Of a stretch of 13,433 nt of DNA, positions 1 through 5,673 are shown one piece after another; the first letter of the stretch is position 1; every line of letters starts with the position of its first letter. The notes under the pieces are model-generated. The model did no database searches and was not told the origin of the DNA. It worked only from the letters and a program-made list of their open reading frames with translations. Source of the DNA: CAYWMP01 sp964459445 (lineage in GTDB: Bacteria; Desulfobacterota; DSM-4660; Desulfatiglandales; HGW-15); assembly GCA_964459445.1 (NCBI GenBank), contig CAYWMP010000161.1:1-13433 (forward strand), in the 5' to 3' direction. Made by a program: the position numbers and the translations under genes.

Positions 1-1866
1 GTCAATTTGACCTACGGGGGTGGTCAAAGAAATCACGCGGCCGTTGGTGTCATAACCGAAGTCGAGCCGGCGGCCAAAGTTGTCTTCAACATAGGCCAAT
101 CTTGAGCCATCGTAACCGAGGACCTGGGTATTGCCGTTCCGGTCGGAAATCTGAAGCAGATTGCCGTTACCGTTGAAAGAAAACTCTCTTCCGTCCGGCT
201 CAATCAACCGGTAACCACCTTCTACAGTCTCGATTTTTCTTGCTTTGTCTGTCTCTGAAACGTAATTCCCTTGGCCGTCATCAATGAAGTGAATTTGATT
301 TCCATCCGCCTGGTGTAGGATTGCCTTGCCGGAGGCTAAAGACACATGATCAAAAAATGCGCCTGACCACCCGTATCCAAGTCTGCCGTCTTCTTCCTTT
401 TGGCTGTTGTAATATCTTGTGAATCCAAAAGGGAGGCCTGGGCCTGAGATTGCGAGATCCTGCTGGCTTTTAAACTTGTTGCCGGTTGAAAAGTTGATGG
501 GGCCTTTGGTGAGTGGCCTTATTTTACAGGATCCGCCGCTGGAACCCGTGTTTTTGGCATCTAGGAGTTTAGCGGGTTGAAAGGTTCCTGTCGCATCCGG
601 CGATCTGGCTGAATTCGCTGCATATGCATAGACCGTAATCATATGTTCATCCAGATTCCAACCATCGGCATTAAGGAGGGACCCTGTAATCTCTGAATAG
701 TTCCAATTTATGCTGGTTTCTTCGTAATACTTCATGCCCTCGTAATAACCATCAATATCGATCCCTACCCAACCCTCTTGTCCATTAACATGTTCTTTAA
801 AGGTCGCGGTTCCTGATATATCAAAGGCTCCTTCAACCTGGCCGGGACTATTTACGCTAACAACTGGCGTATTGTCGATGGTAAAGGTCGTCGAGACAAC
901 CGGTGACCGCGCCCCATTAATTGCACCGGCATAGACAGCAACTGTATGATCGCCTTGACTCCACTGCCCGGCATCAAGCATGTTTCCTACAATTTCTGAA
1001 TAACTCCAACTAGCAGTTGTTCCTTCATAATATTTTTGACCCTCGTAATAACCATCAATATCGATCCCTACCCAACCCTCATGTCCATTAACGTGCTCTT
1101 TGAAGCTGGCTGACCCTGTGATATCAAACTCGCCCTCAACCTGGCCGGGACTATTTACGCTAACAACTGGCGTATTGTCGATGGTAAAGGTCGTCGAGAC
1201 AACCGGTGACCGCGCCCCATTAATTGCACCGGCATAGACAGCAACTGTATGATCGCCTTGACTCCACTGCCCGGCATCAAGCATGTTTCCTACAATTTCT
1301 GAATAACTCCAACTAGCAGTTGTTCCTTCATAATATTTTTGACCCTCGTAATAACCATCAATATCGATCCCTACCCAACCCTCATGTCCATTAACGTGCT
1401 CTTTGAAGCTGGCTGACCCTGTTATGTCAAACGCCCCCTCAACCTTGCCCGGACTGTTTACGTTAACAACCGGCGTGTTATCGATGGCAATGGTCTGGGT
1501 GGCAGTATGTGAAACATCTTGCGAATCGCTTGCAACGGCACTAAATGTATGATCTCCCTGGGACATAGCGCCGCCATCCAGGGTGGTTGACCAGTTAGCC
1601 GACCCATTTCCTGATGAACTCCCCATATAGCTTCCGTTATGGTCGACACTTAAGGTTCCGGAATCGACATACCAGCAGTCCGGAGGATCCTGAGAATCGC
1701 AATGTTTATAATTGGTAAATGAAGCGGAGGCTGTGAGTGGGATAGCCCCTTCATTGCCTGACACGGATATTGAGGCACTTGTGGCCCATGCTAAACCGGA
1801 GGAGAGCCATCCATACAACAGGAAAAAAAACAAAATAGCGAAGATCCTCTTTAGAATAGCTTTCAT
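1..1866 (-). CDS. Secreted RHS/YD-repeat protein with tandem Ig-like modules (C-terminus beyond window)
   Basis: This frame stays open for 622 codons from 1866 to the window edge, so the C-terminus, where RHS proteins usually carry their core and variable tip, is missing. Residues 1-27 form a signal peptide (KR near the start, then a hydrophobic run, cleavage after AWA). An Ig-like segment (about 30-135) is followed by three 101-residue modules starting near residues 142, 243 and 344, each with VEG.FDI.G...FKEHVNG.EGWVGIDIDGYYEG. Around 455-520 lies an RHS N-terminal module (GPINFSTGNKF, then TRYYNSQKEEDGRLGYGWSG), and YD repeats begin near residue 560 (GYDGSRLAYVEDNFGRRLDFGYDTNGRV). The start at 1866 has GAGG six bases upstream; an in-frame ATG at 1878 lacks such a site. 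The likely role is an exported surface or shell-forming protein. The family includes toxins and adhesins, and which one this is cannot be told without the C-terminus. Confidence 0.88.
   Translation of the reverse strand, partial: MKAILKRIFAILFFFLLYGWLSSGLAWATSASISVSGNEGAIPLTASASFTNYKHCDSQDPPDCWYVDSGTLSVDHNGSYMGSSSGNGSANWSTTLDGGAMSQGDHTFSAVASDSQDVSHTATQTIAIDNTPVVNVNSPGKVEGAFDITGSASFKEHVNGHEGWVGIDIDGYYEGQKYYEGTTASWSYSEIVGNMLDAGQWSQGDHTVAVYAGAINGARSPVVSTTFTIDNTPVVSVNSPGQVEGEFDITGSASFKEHVNGHEGWVGIDIDGYYEGQKYYEGTTASWSYSEIVGNMLDAGQWSQGDHTVAVYAGAINGARSPVVSTTFTIDNTPVVSVNSPGQVEGAFDISGTATFKEHVNGQEGWVGIDIDGYYEGMKYYEETSINWNYSEITGSLLNADGWNLDEHMITVYAYAANSARSPDATGTFQPAKLLDAKNTGSSGGSCKIRPLTKGPINFSTGNKFKSQQDLAISGPGLPFGFTRYYNSQKEEDGRLGYGWSGAFFDHVSLASGKAILHQADGNQIHFIDDGQGNYVSETDKARKIETVEGGYRLIEPDGREFSFNGNGNLLQISDRNGNTQVLGYDGSRLAYVEDNFGRRLDFGYDTNGRVISLTTPVGQID
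838..1443 (-). repeat. Two tandem 303-bp coding repeats, nearly identical
   Basis: The units 1141-1443 and 838-1140 are each 303 bp (101 codons) in direct tandem inside the RHS gene. By eye 833-1119 and 1136-1422 match base for base over 287 bp, and differences appear only at the unit edges. A third, clearly diverged unit (535-837) follows in the same frame. Identity at synonymous positions indicates recent duplication or gene conversion rather than selection on the protein alone. Confidence 0.9.
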
Positions 1867-2280
1867 ATCGAACCTCATACTTTGAAGGGTTGGGGGGTGG
1901 GAAGGAATCATACGCTTGTTATGGAGTTGGTTGAAAAATGAATGAGAAACAAGGATTCAATTCTACTGAGGTTCAATCATTTCCTCATAGCTTTCATCTG
2001 TAACGTGCCGGTTTTCTTGGGGCGGCTGGATCTAGTGGTTTTGATTTATTTGTATGAAACGAAAAGGATTCTGCAACCGTATGCCTTAATCGGATTAAAA
2101 AACTGAAAAAGTCAATGCTGAAAAATTATGTAGAAAATACGGAGAAAAAATAGATATTTTACTCTTAATTCCATAATTAACTCTGTAATTATAGATAGTT
2201 GCCAGTTCATCCTATATTCTTCTGGGCATTAGGCAAAAGCAGAAAAATAAGGCTCACTTGATTCGGCCGTGGAACCATGC
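1867..2280. other. Intergenic region, AT-rich, no gene seen
   Basis: This is the 5' side of the RHS gene and the 3' side of the H-box/receiver gene, both on the minus strand. No convincing ORF is present. Positions 2100-2215 are very AT-rich. On the minus strand there is a perfect TATAAT (in 2185-2200) without a good -35, and a TTGACT (near 2111-2116) without a good -10, so the RHS promoter is not assigned. No riboswitch or strong terminator was recognised. Confidence 0.5.
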
Positions 2281-3096
2281 TCATACCTTGCCCAGTATCT
2301 CTCGAACCTTTCGTGAAAGCTCTTCAATACCGAAGGGCTTCTGGAGGAATCCCTCACAGCCCCGGTTCAGCAGTTGGGCAGCCTGGTCTTCGACGCTGAA
2401 TCCGCTTGAAATGAGGACCTTCACAACGGGATTTATTTTTTTCAATTGCTCAAAGGTTTCAACGCCGCTCATCTCCGGCATGATCAAATCCAGGATAATA
2501 AGGCGGATGGTATTCTTTTGCTTTTTGTAGATCCTGACGGCCTCCTCTCCTCGATTTGTTGTGAAAACATGATATCCCAGTGTCTCAAGCATTTTCTGCT
2601 CGACCTCAAGAACCGCCTCATCATCATCCACCAGAAGGATGGTCTTGCGTCCGGTCAAATGGCCCTCCAGATCTTTTTGTCCGCGGCCGGTGCTCATTCG
2701 GGTATCATGATCCATTCCTCCTCCATTCTTCTCCCGTTGAAGCAACTCTGACCATCTCATGATCACCTCTTTAGGATCCGTGGATTTGATTTTTTTAGAC
2801 GGCGGTCCGGGAACGCTTAGCAACCGGGCGGTCAATTCCATGCCCCTTTTAACCTGATTCTCAATACTGAGTAGTTTGTTGAGGCGGCGGTCAGTAGTGT
2901 CCATGTCCAGCAGCAGCAATGATACGTTTCCTTGAATCCCCATGAGGAGGTTATTGAAGCTGTGAGCGACTCCACCGGCTAGAGTGGAGAGGATTTCACG
3001 CATTTCCTGATATTCCCTTTCCGCCTCTTCTAAGTTAGATCGAAGTTGATCTAATTCCTGAATGAGCTGTATTTCTCTATTTCCCGGGCTATTCAT
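2281..3096 (-). CDS. H-box/receiver protein lacking a kinase ATPase domain
   Basis: A 271-residue cytoplasmic protein. Residues 5-35 are a charged coiled-coil-like helix. Residues 36-95 resemble the dimerisation/phosphoacceptor region of hybrid sensor kinases (LAGGVAHSFNNLLMGIQGN, His45). The usual HATPase_c domain (N, G1, F and G2 boxes) is absent: a short linker leads straight to a complete receiver domain at about 151-270, with acidic cluster DDD157-159, phosphoacceptor Asp203 in LIILDLIMPEMSG, the Ser pair in LISSG and Lys253 in LQKPF. The residue after the H-box His is Ser where Asp is normal in this subfamily, so autokinase or phosphatase function is doubtful. The frame could open at a TTG at 3207, but that codon lies inside the predicted -35 box, so the ATG at 3096 is preferred; its ribosome site (GGAAGG, 15 bases away) is poor. 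It may be a response regulator with a dimerising phosphotransfer-like module, or a decayed kinase. Confidence 0.82.
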   Translation of the reverse strand: MNSPGNREIQLIQELDQLRSNLEEAEREYQEMREILSTLAGGVAHSFNNLLMGIQGNVSLLLLDMDTTDRRLNKLLSIENQVKRGMELTARLLSVPGPPSKKIKSTDPKEVIMRWSELLQREKNGGGMDHDTRMSTGRGQKDLEGHLTGRKTILLVDDDEAVLEVEQKMLETLGYHVFTTNRGEEAVRIYKKQKNTIRLIILDLIMPEMSGVETFEQLKKINPVVKVLISSGFSVEDQAAQLLNRGCEGFLQKPFGIEELSRKVREILGKV

Positions 3097-3178
3097 GAAA
3101 TATCGTTTTTGCCTTCCCCTTCTTGGATGGCTTAAAAATAAGGATTGATTTTTTTCGGACCGATGTCTACGATGGAAA

Positions 3179-3207
3179 ATGCTATATTGGATTATTGGTT
3201 TTGTCAA
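3179..3207 (-). promoter_or_regulatory. Predicted sigma-70 promoter of the H-box/receiver gene
   Basis: Minus strand: TTGACA (3207-3202), 17-bp spacer, TAGCAT (3184-3179). The -35 is perfect and the -10 matches 4 of 6. The predicted start near 3172 gives a leader of about 75 nt to the ATG at 3096 and rules out the TTG at 3207 as a start. Confidence 0.55.
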
Positions 3208-3229
3208 TGAAATATTTAATAATTATGAA
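3201..3229 (+). promoter_or_regulatory. Predicted promoter of the HTH regulator, back to back with the divergent promoter
   Basis: Plus strand: TTGTCA (3201-3206), 17-bp spacer, TATGAA (3224-3229). The -35 matches 5 of 6 and the -10 matches 4 of 6. The -35 overlaps the -35 of the opposite promoter almost completely, so polymerase could occupy only one at a time. A leader of about 115 nt to the ATG at 3351 is implied. Confidence 0.45.
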
Positions 3230-3237
3230 ATTATTAA
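3216..3237. promoter_or_regulatory. 22-bp perfect dyad, candidate operator
   Basis: TTAATAATT, four-base spacer ATGA, AATTATTAA: nine-bp perfect inverted arms. It overlaps the predicted -10 of the HTH regulator gene and lies just behind the divergent promoter, the position expected for autoregulation by the CI-like protein. Two smaller dyads follow: GGAAG-CC-CTTCC (3260-3271) and CTATA-AGC-TATAG (3281-3293). The arms are pure A/T in an AT-rich stretch, so chance is not excluded. Confidence 0.45.
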
Positions 3238-3312
3238 TATCTAATTCAGGGAGTGAAAAGGAAGCCCTTCCGATTTACTGCTATAAGCTATAGAAATTTA
3301 ACATTAATTTAT

Positions 3313-3341
3313 AAAGGAGGGAATTGGTGCGGTGCCAATAA
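3313..3341 (+). promoter_or_regulatory. Strong ribosome site feeding a 4-codon mini-ORF ahead of the HTH gene
   Basis: AAAGGAGGG (3313-3321) is the best Shine-Dalgarno sequence in the window, yet it lies 29 bases before the ATG at 3351. At ideal spacing it meets a GTG at 3327 reading GTG CGG TGC CAA TAA, which encodes M-R-C-Q and stops at 3341, ten bases before the regulator's ATG. This could be a leader peptide coupled to the regulator, or the site may act at a distance through folding. Confidence 0.3.
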
Positions 3342-3350
3342 AATAATTAC

Positions 3351-3923
3351 ATGGATATAGGCGATAGGATAAAATTCATAAGAGGCGATCTTACACAGAA
3401 AGAATTCGGTCAAAAGATTAAGGCTGACCAGAGTACAGTTCAAGTGTGGGAAACAAGGAATAACCTCCCGAAAGGTGACATTCTCCAGCGAATCCATCAG
3501 CAGTTTGGAGTCAACGTCAATTGGCTTTTAACCGGGGAAGGCGATCCTTACATCGGAAATAGGGCGCAGGACCGGGTGGAGGTCGCGGATGGAAAGGGTC
3601 TATGGGGCGATACAAGATCGATGGAGATCGAAGGCAAATCCTTTATGGTGACGACCTATGAGCCGGAGAACCCTATCCAGCAGGGTAAGGAAGGCGTCAA
3701 AACCGGGTTTTCGGATAGCGACAAGGGCGGGGAGATTATATCCGAAGATGAATTGGCCTTGGTCAGGGCATTGCGACGCGCAGGTGAGGAGTACAAAAAA
3801 CGAGTCTATATGGCCGTAGTTGTCCGGGCACAAAACGCCACGGATGAAAATATCTTGAAATATGAGGAGAGAAAACGATTTAGGGGGGATTTAGAGATCC
3901 TTACAACCAAAGCGATCGAGTAG
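3351..3923 (+). CDS. XRE/CI-repressor-like HTH regulator
   Basis: A 190-residue protein. Residues 1-65 form a helix-turn-helix of the phage CI-repressor/XRE type: DLTQKEFGQKIKADQSTVQVWE is the HTH core, and FGVNVNWLLTGEGDPY is the hallmark end of the domain. The middle (70-125) is glycine-rich and polar with no recognised fold. The last 60 residues (ISEDELALVRALRRAGEEYKKRVYMAVVVRA) look like a short helical dimerisation tail. There is no S24/LexA-type Ser-Lys peptidase domain, so RecA-stimulated self-cleavage is unlikely. It is divergent from the H-box/receiver gene, and a dyad overlaps its own predicted -10, which suggests autoregulation and possibly control of the neighbour. No phage genes lie beside it, so it may be a domesticated or lone phage-type regulator. 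The ATG at 3351 is the only plausible start because the nearby upstream GTGs run into stops. Confidence 0.82.
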   Translation: MDIGDRIKFIRGDLTQKEFGQKIKADQSTVQVWETRNNLPKGDILQRIHQQFGVNVNWLLTGEGDPYIGNRAQDRVEVADGKGLWGDTRSMEIEGKSFMVTTYEPENPIQQGKEGVKTGFSDSDKGGEIISEDELALVRALRRAGEEYKKRVYMAVVVRAQNATDENILKYEERKRFRGDLEILTTKAIE

Positions 3924-3964
3924 GCACGCTGTCCTGGAGAGAAACCGTGGGGCCTAATCCATGC

Positions 3965-4006
3965 AAAAAAAATCCCCCTTGAGACATCGCGGGGGACTCA
4001 AGGGGG
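3965..4006 (-). terminator. Strong intrinsic terminator, minus strand
   Basis: A ten-bp perfect stem (3974-3983 with 3997-4006, CCCCCTTGAG/CTCAAGGGGG) with a 13-base loop. On the minus strand it runs into eight U (A8 at 3965-3972). On the plus strand no U-tract follows, so it is oriented against the HTH gene that ends at 3923. Confidence 0.8.
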
Positions 4007-4075
4007 GGTTAAGGTTAAAAGACCCTGAGCAAAGGGGATGAATGAACTCAGGTGTCTAACAAGAAGGTAAAGCTG
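3965..4075 (-). ncRNA. Candidate small RNA, about 110 nt
   Basis: Between the predicted promoter at 4082-4111 and the terminator at 3965-4006 there is no ORF. The predicted transcript carries a first hairpin (CCTGAG/CTCAGG, 4024-4029 with 4047-4052) whose 17-base loop exposes AUCCCCUUUG, then a linker rich in C, then the terminator hairpin and eight U. C-rich loops are common in small RNAs that mask G-rich ribosome sites. The alternative is that the terminator ends the mRNA of the DRR gene, leaving a 3' UTR of over 200 nt. The promoter's weak -10 is the main doubt. Confidence 0.38.
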
Positions 4076-4081
4076 AATACA

Positions 4082-4111
4082 AGACTACCACATTGTGGCA
4101 AGTTTTGTCAA
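4082..4111 (-). promoter_or_regulatory. Predicted promoter with an embedded dyad, upstream of the candidate small RNA
   Basis: Minus strand: TTGACA (4111-4106), 18-bp spacer, TAGTCT (4087-4082). The -35 is perfect; the -10 keeps only the key T1, A2 and T6. An 11-bp dyad CCACA-T-TGTGG (4088-4098) fills the spacer beside the -10 and could be a regulator site. Confidence 0.35.
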
Positions 4112-4127
4112 GTGTTTTTTTGCTATT

Positions 4128-4152
4128 AAATACCTAGGAATTTTAGGTATTT
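4128..4152. repeat. Perfect 9-bp inverted repeat (hairpin)
   Basis: AAATACCTA, seven-base loop, TAGGTATTT. It lies in the 3' region of the DRR gene (stop at 4216). It is not followed by a U-tract on the minus strand, so it is not a classic terminator. It may stabilise or mark the mRNA end, or be a protein site. Confidence 0.5.
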
Positions 4153-4215
4153 CTTCGGTTGCCAACAGAAATGGAAACGATGGAATACAACCTATCGTGA
4201 AATATTGCCGGCTGC

Positions 4216-4428
4216 CTAGGAATTCCGGGAGTAAATGGGATCTTCGGATACAGTTGCAGAAACAGCAGTTTTTTGATCTGAAAGCCTGTTTCTCCGGTCG
4301 ACTTTGGATCTCCTGTCTTTGACGTTTCTCCTCTCGACACCGCCCTTTAAAAAATACCCAATTTTGTATGCCTTTCGACGGTCGTTCATTGAACGCCGAT
4401 CAACAGGAGATCTTATTCTATCGGCCAT
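4216..4428 (-). CDS. Small basic DRR-repeat protein
   Basis: A 70-residue, highly basic protein. The visible pattern is repeated D/E-R-R triplets: VDRRSMNDRR (residues 9-18), then YKIGYFLKGGVERR (21-34), KDRRSKVDRR (37-46). Small proteins with this 'DRRS...YFL.GG.ERR...RR' layout are, from memory, common in Desulfobacterota; no function is known to me. The C-terminal 24 residues are unlike the rest and may be a divergent tail. Reality as a gene is supported by an excellent ribosome site (AAGGAG, eight bases before the ATG at 4428), a good upstream promoter (4517-4546) and the family-like repeat. No membrane segment or signal peptide is present; the arginine content suggests nucleic-acid or acidic-surface binding, which is inference. 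A shorter overlapping frame at 4143-4340 is a shadow. Confidence 0.68.
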   Translation of the reverse strand: MADRIRSPVDRRSMNDRRKAYKIGYFLKGGVERRNVKDRRSKVDRRNRLSDQKTAVSATVSEDPIYSRNS

Positions 4429-4516
4429 AGCCCGACTCCTTGCTTACCAAAGCATTCACGAGGCCTAACTAAAGCGGTGTTGTTTTCAAAGGTTTATCCA
4501 TACATCAAACAACCTA

Positions 4517-4546
4517 ATCATAGGCCGGAAAAAGCACAAGGTTCAA
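4517..4546 (-). promoter_or_regulatory. Predicted sigma-70 promoter of the DRR gene
   Basis: Minus strand: TTGAAC (4546-4541), 18-bp spacer, TATGAT (4522-4517). The -10 matches 5 of 6 and the -35 matches 4 of 6. The predicted start near 4510 gives a leader of about 80 nt to the ATG at 4428. Confidence 0.5.
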
Positions 4547-4575
4547 GGCTAAAGGAAGTGTGAGCGTGAGGCTTC

Positions 4576-4986
4576 TCATGTCCAGGGAGTCGCTCTGGTC
4601 AAAGTAATCGTGTACTTGTCGTTTAATCCTGGAAAATCGCTTGGTCTCTTCTCTCCAAAATAAGTACGCCATTTAAAAACATTGATGTCATCGAAATCAG
4701 CTATCAGCCTTGCTCTAAAGGGCTTCCCTTCTCGTGAATACACCAAATCAAGCCAAATGGGATCTTTAGAATAGTCAATAGTATATTCGAATTTTGAAAA
4801 TTGAGAGCCGAACCATACGCCGCCTGTGCCGCCCCTCAAAAAAGCCACGGTTGCTACAGTCCGGCCCAGATCCAGATCTTTCCAGAGGCCGATATGGGGT
4901 TTGAAGGAATCTTCCGGTTTCTCTCCGCATCCCAGGAAGAAAAGTGAGGCCACTAGAAGCATTAAGATATGAATGTGGATTTTCAT
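4576..4986 (-). CDS. Small lipoprotein, lipocalin-like beta-rich domain
   Basis: A 136-residue protein with a lipoprotein signal: MKIHIHILMLLVASLFFLGC, with the acylated Cys at position 20, so it should be anchored to a membrane facing the periplasm. The mature part is rich in alternating hydrophobic residues: IGLWKDLDLGRTVATVAF, FEYTIDYSKDPIWLDLVY, FRARLIADFDD, VFKWRTYF, KYTITLTRA. This resembles the small single-domain beta-barrel or lipocalin-like proteins that open with 'G.W...D'; the fold is inferred, the family was not identified and the ligand is unknown. A GTG at 5004 would add six residues (MTSGHS) ahead of the signal peptide; the ATG at 4986 gives a more typical signal. It has its own promoter-like sequence at 5063-5090 and lies between the tRNA and the DRR gene, with no functional partner evident. 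Confidence 0.75.
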   Translation of the reverse strand: MKIHIHILMLLVASLFFLGCGEKPEDSFKPHIGLWKDLDLGRTVATVAFLRGGTGGVWFGSQFSKFEYTIDYSKDPIWLDLVYSREGKPFRARLIADFDDINVFKWRTYFGEKRPSDFPGLNDKYTITLTRATPWT

Positions 4987-5062
4987 ACTATGTCCACTTG
5001 TCACCTAGTCAACCCTTTTTCCAAGGGCCAAGATGGTCGTCTGTGTATTCAATATATTATTA

Positions 5063-5090
5063 ATTATAACGCATCAAACAAAGACCGCAA
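5063..5090 (-). promoter_or_regulatory. Predicted promoter of the lipoprotein gene
   Basis: Minus strand: TTGCGG (5090-5085), 16-bp spacer, perfect TATAAT (5068-5063). It lies just after the tRNA terminator, so the lipoprotein gene is likely transcribed on its own. Confidence 0.5.
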
Positions 5091-5121
5091 TCTATAAAGG
5101 AACGGGAAAAACATGACCTTC

Positions 5122-5159
5122 AAATAAAAGAGGGGTCGGCCTACAAAAGCCAACCCCTC
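5122..5159 (-). terminator. Intrinsic terminator of the tRNA gene
   Basis: An eleven-bp stem on the minus strand (GAGGGGTTGGC/GCCGACCCCTC with one G-U pair; plus positions 5130-5140 and 5149-5159), eight-base loop, then UUUUAUUUG. It begins seven bases after the encoded CCA of the tRNA. Confidence 0.85.
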
Positions 5160-5166
5160 CATAATG

Positions 5167-5243
5167 TGGCGCGCCCAGGGTGATTCGAACACCCGACCTA
5201 CGGATTCGTAGTCCGTCACTCTATCCAGCTGAGCTATGGGCGC
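5167..5243 (-). tRNA. tRNA-Arg (anticodon ACG)
   Basis: A complete 77-nt cloverleaf including an encoded CCA. Acceptor stem GCGCCCA/TGGGCGC with discriminator G; D-stem GCTC/GAGT; anticodon stem ACGGA/TCCGT around loop CTACGAA, giving anticodon ACG (read as ICG after deamination, decoding CGU/CGC/CGA); T-arm GGGTG-TTCGAAT-CACCC. It is flanked by its own promoter and terminator, so it is a single-gene transcription unit. No duplicated 3' end (attachment-site scar) was seen in the window. Confidence 0.97.
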
Positions 5244-5271
5244 AAAAAAATCATTCCTGAATTTGTGAGAG

Positions 5272-5300
5272 ATTATAGAGGCAAAGAGGGGAATATTCCA
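5272..5300 (-). promoter_or_regulatory. Promoter of the tRNA-Arg gene
   Basis: Perfect TATAAT on the minus strand (5277-5272), 28 bases before the tRNA 5' end, with a weak -35 (CTGGAA or TGGAAT) 17-18 bp upstream. A ten-bp palindrome GGAATATTCC (5290-5299) overlaps the -35 zone. Confidence 0.6.
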
Positions 5301-5673
5301 GCATTTTTTGCCGAGTCGATGAATCAACAAACAGCGAATATTTGCCTCGGACGATAATGGGATGGGGAGTTGAATGCAGCAGGGCGGTCGCCTTTGGGGA
5401 GTTTATGTTGAGCGATGTTCAAGATGAGAAGGGCGAGGATGCATATGGATAGAGACGATGTTTTCAGGCGGTTATCAGCGCGGAGAATCATGAATGCGTG
5501 ATCGATGTTTGATATTTGAGTTAGGTTATGAAACAATCCTGAGCCAGGTTGCCGAAGGTCGAGACCGGCATTATGTTCTTAGGAAAAGCCGAACTCAAGT
5601 TTGGCGCGTGGGGTGTTTTTGCGATTTGACGGGGAGCGACCTGATTACAAAGTCATAGGGGATTAAAAAGCTC
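5301..5673. other. Intergenic region between tRNA promoter and cyclase gene
   Basis: No convincing gene. A minus-strand frame at 5324-5536 has no ribosome site or recognisable protein character. A TTGACG (about 5626-5631) lies upstream of the cyclase but no acceptable -10 stands at 16-18 bp, so the cyclase promoter is unassigned. The last 20 bases contain AGGGGA 11 bases before the cyclase ATG, a weak ribosome site. Confidence 0.4.

Noticed and set aside
838..1443. Repeats as a CRISPR array
   Set aside because: Units are 303 bp, contiguous without spacers and in frame within a coding gene.
2066..2092. Sigma-54-like GGCAT...TTGC on the minus strand upstream of the RHS gene
   Set aside because: The spacing between GG and GC is nine bases, not ten, so it should not function as a -24/-12 element.
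3097..3207. Longer version of the H-box/receiver protein starting at TTG 3207
   Set aside because: The TTG lies inside a perfect -35 box, has no ribosome site, and the extra 37 residues look random and basic.
4143..4340. 65-residue minus-strand frame overlapping the DRR gene
   Set aside because: No repeat pattern or good ribosome site; the overlapping frame 4216-4428 has both.
3351..5243. Integrated phage or island between the CI-like regulator and the tRNA-Arg 3' end
   Set aside because: No integrase, no phage genes and no copy of the tRNA 3' end were seen in the window.
5064..5330. 88-residue minus-strand frame
   Set aside because: It runs straight through the tRNA-Arg gene, its terminator and its promoter.
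5324..5536. 70-residue minus-strand frame with a hydrophobic stretch
   Set aside because: No ribosome site, no recognisable protein pattern, and it lies upstream of the tRNA promoter in a gap.
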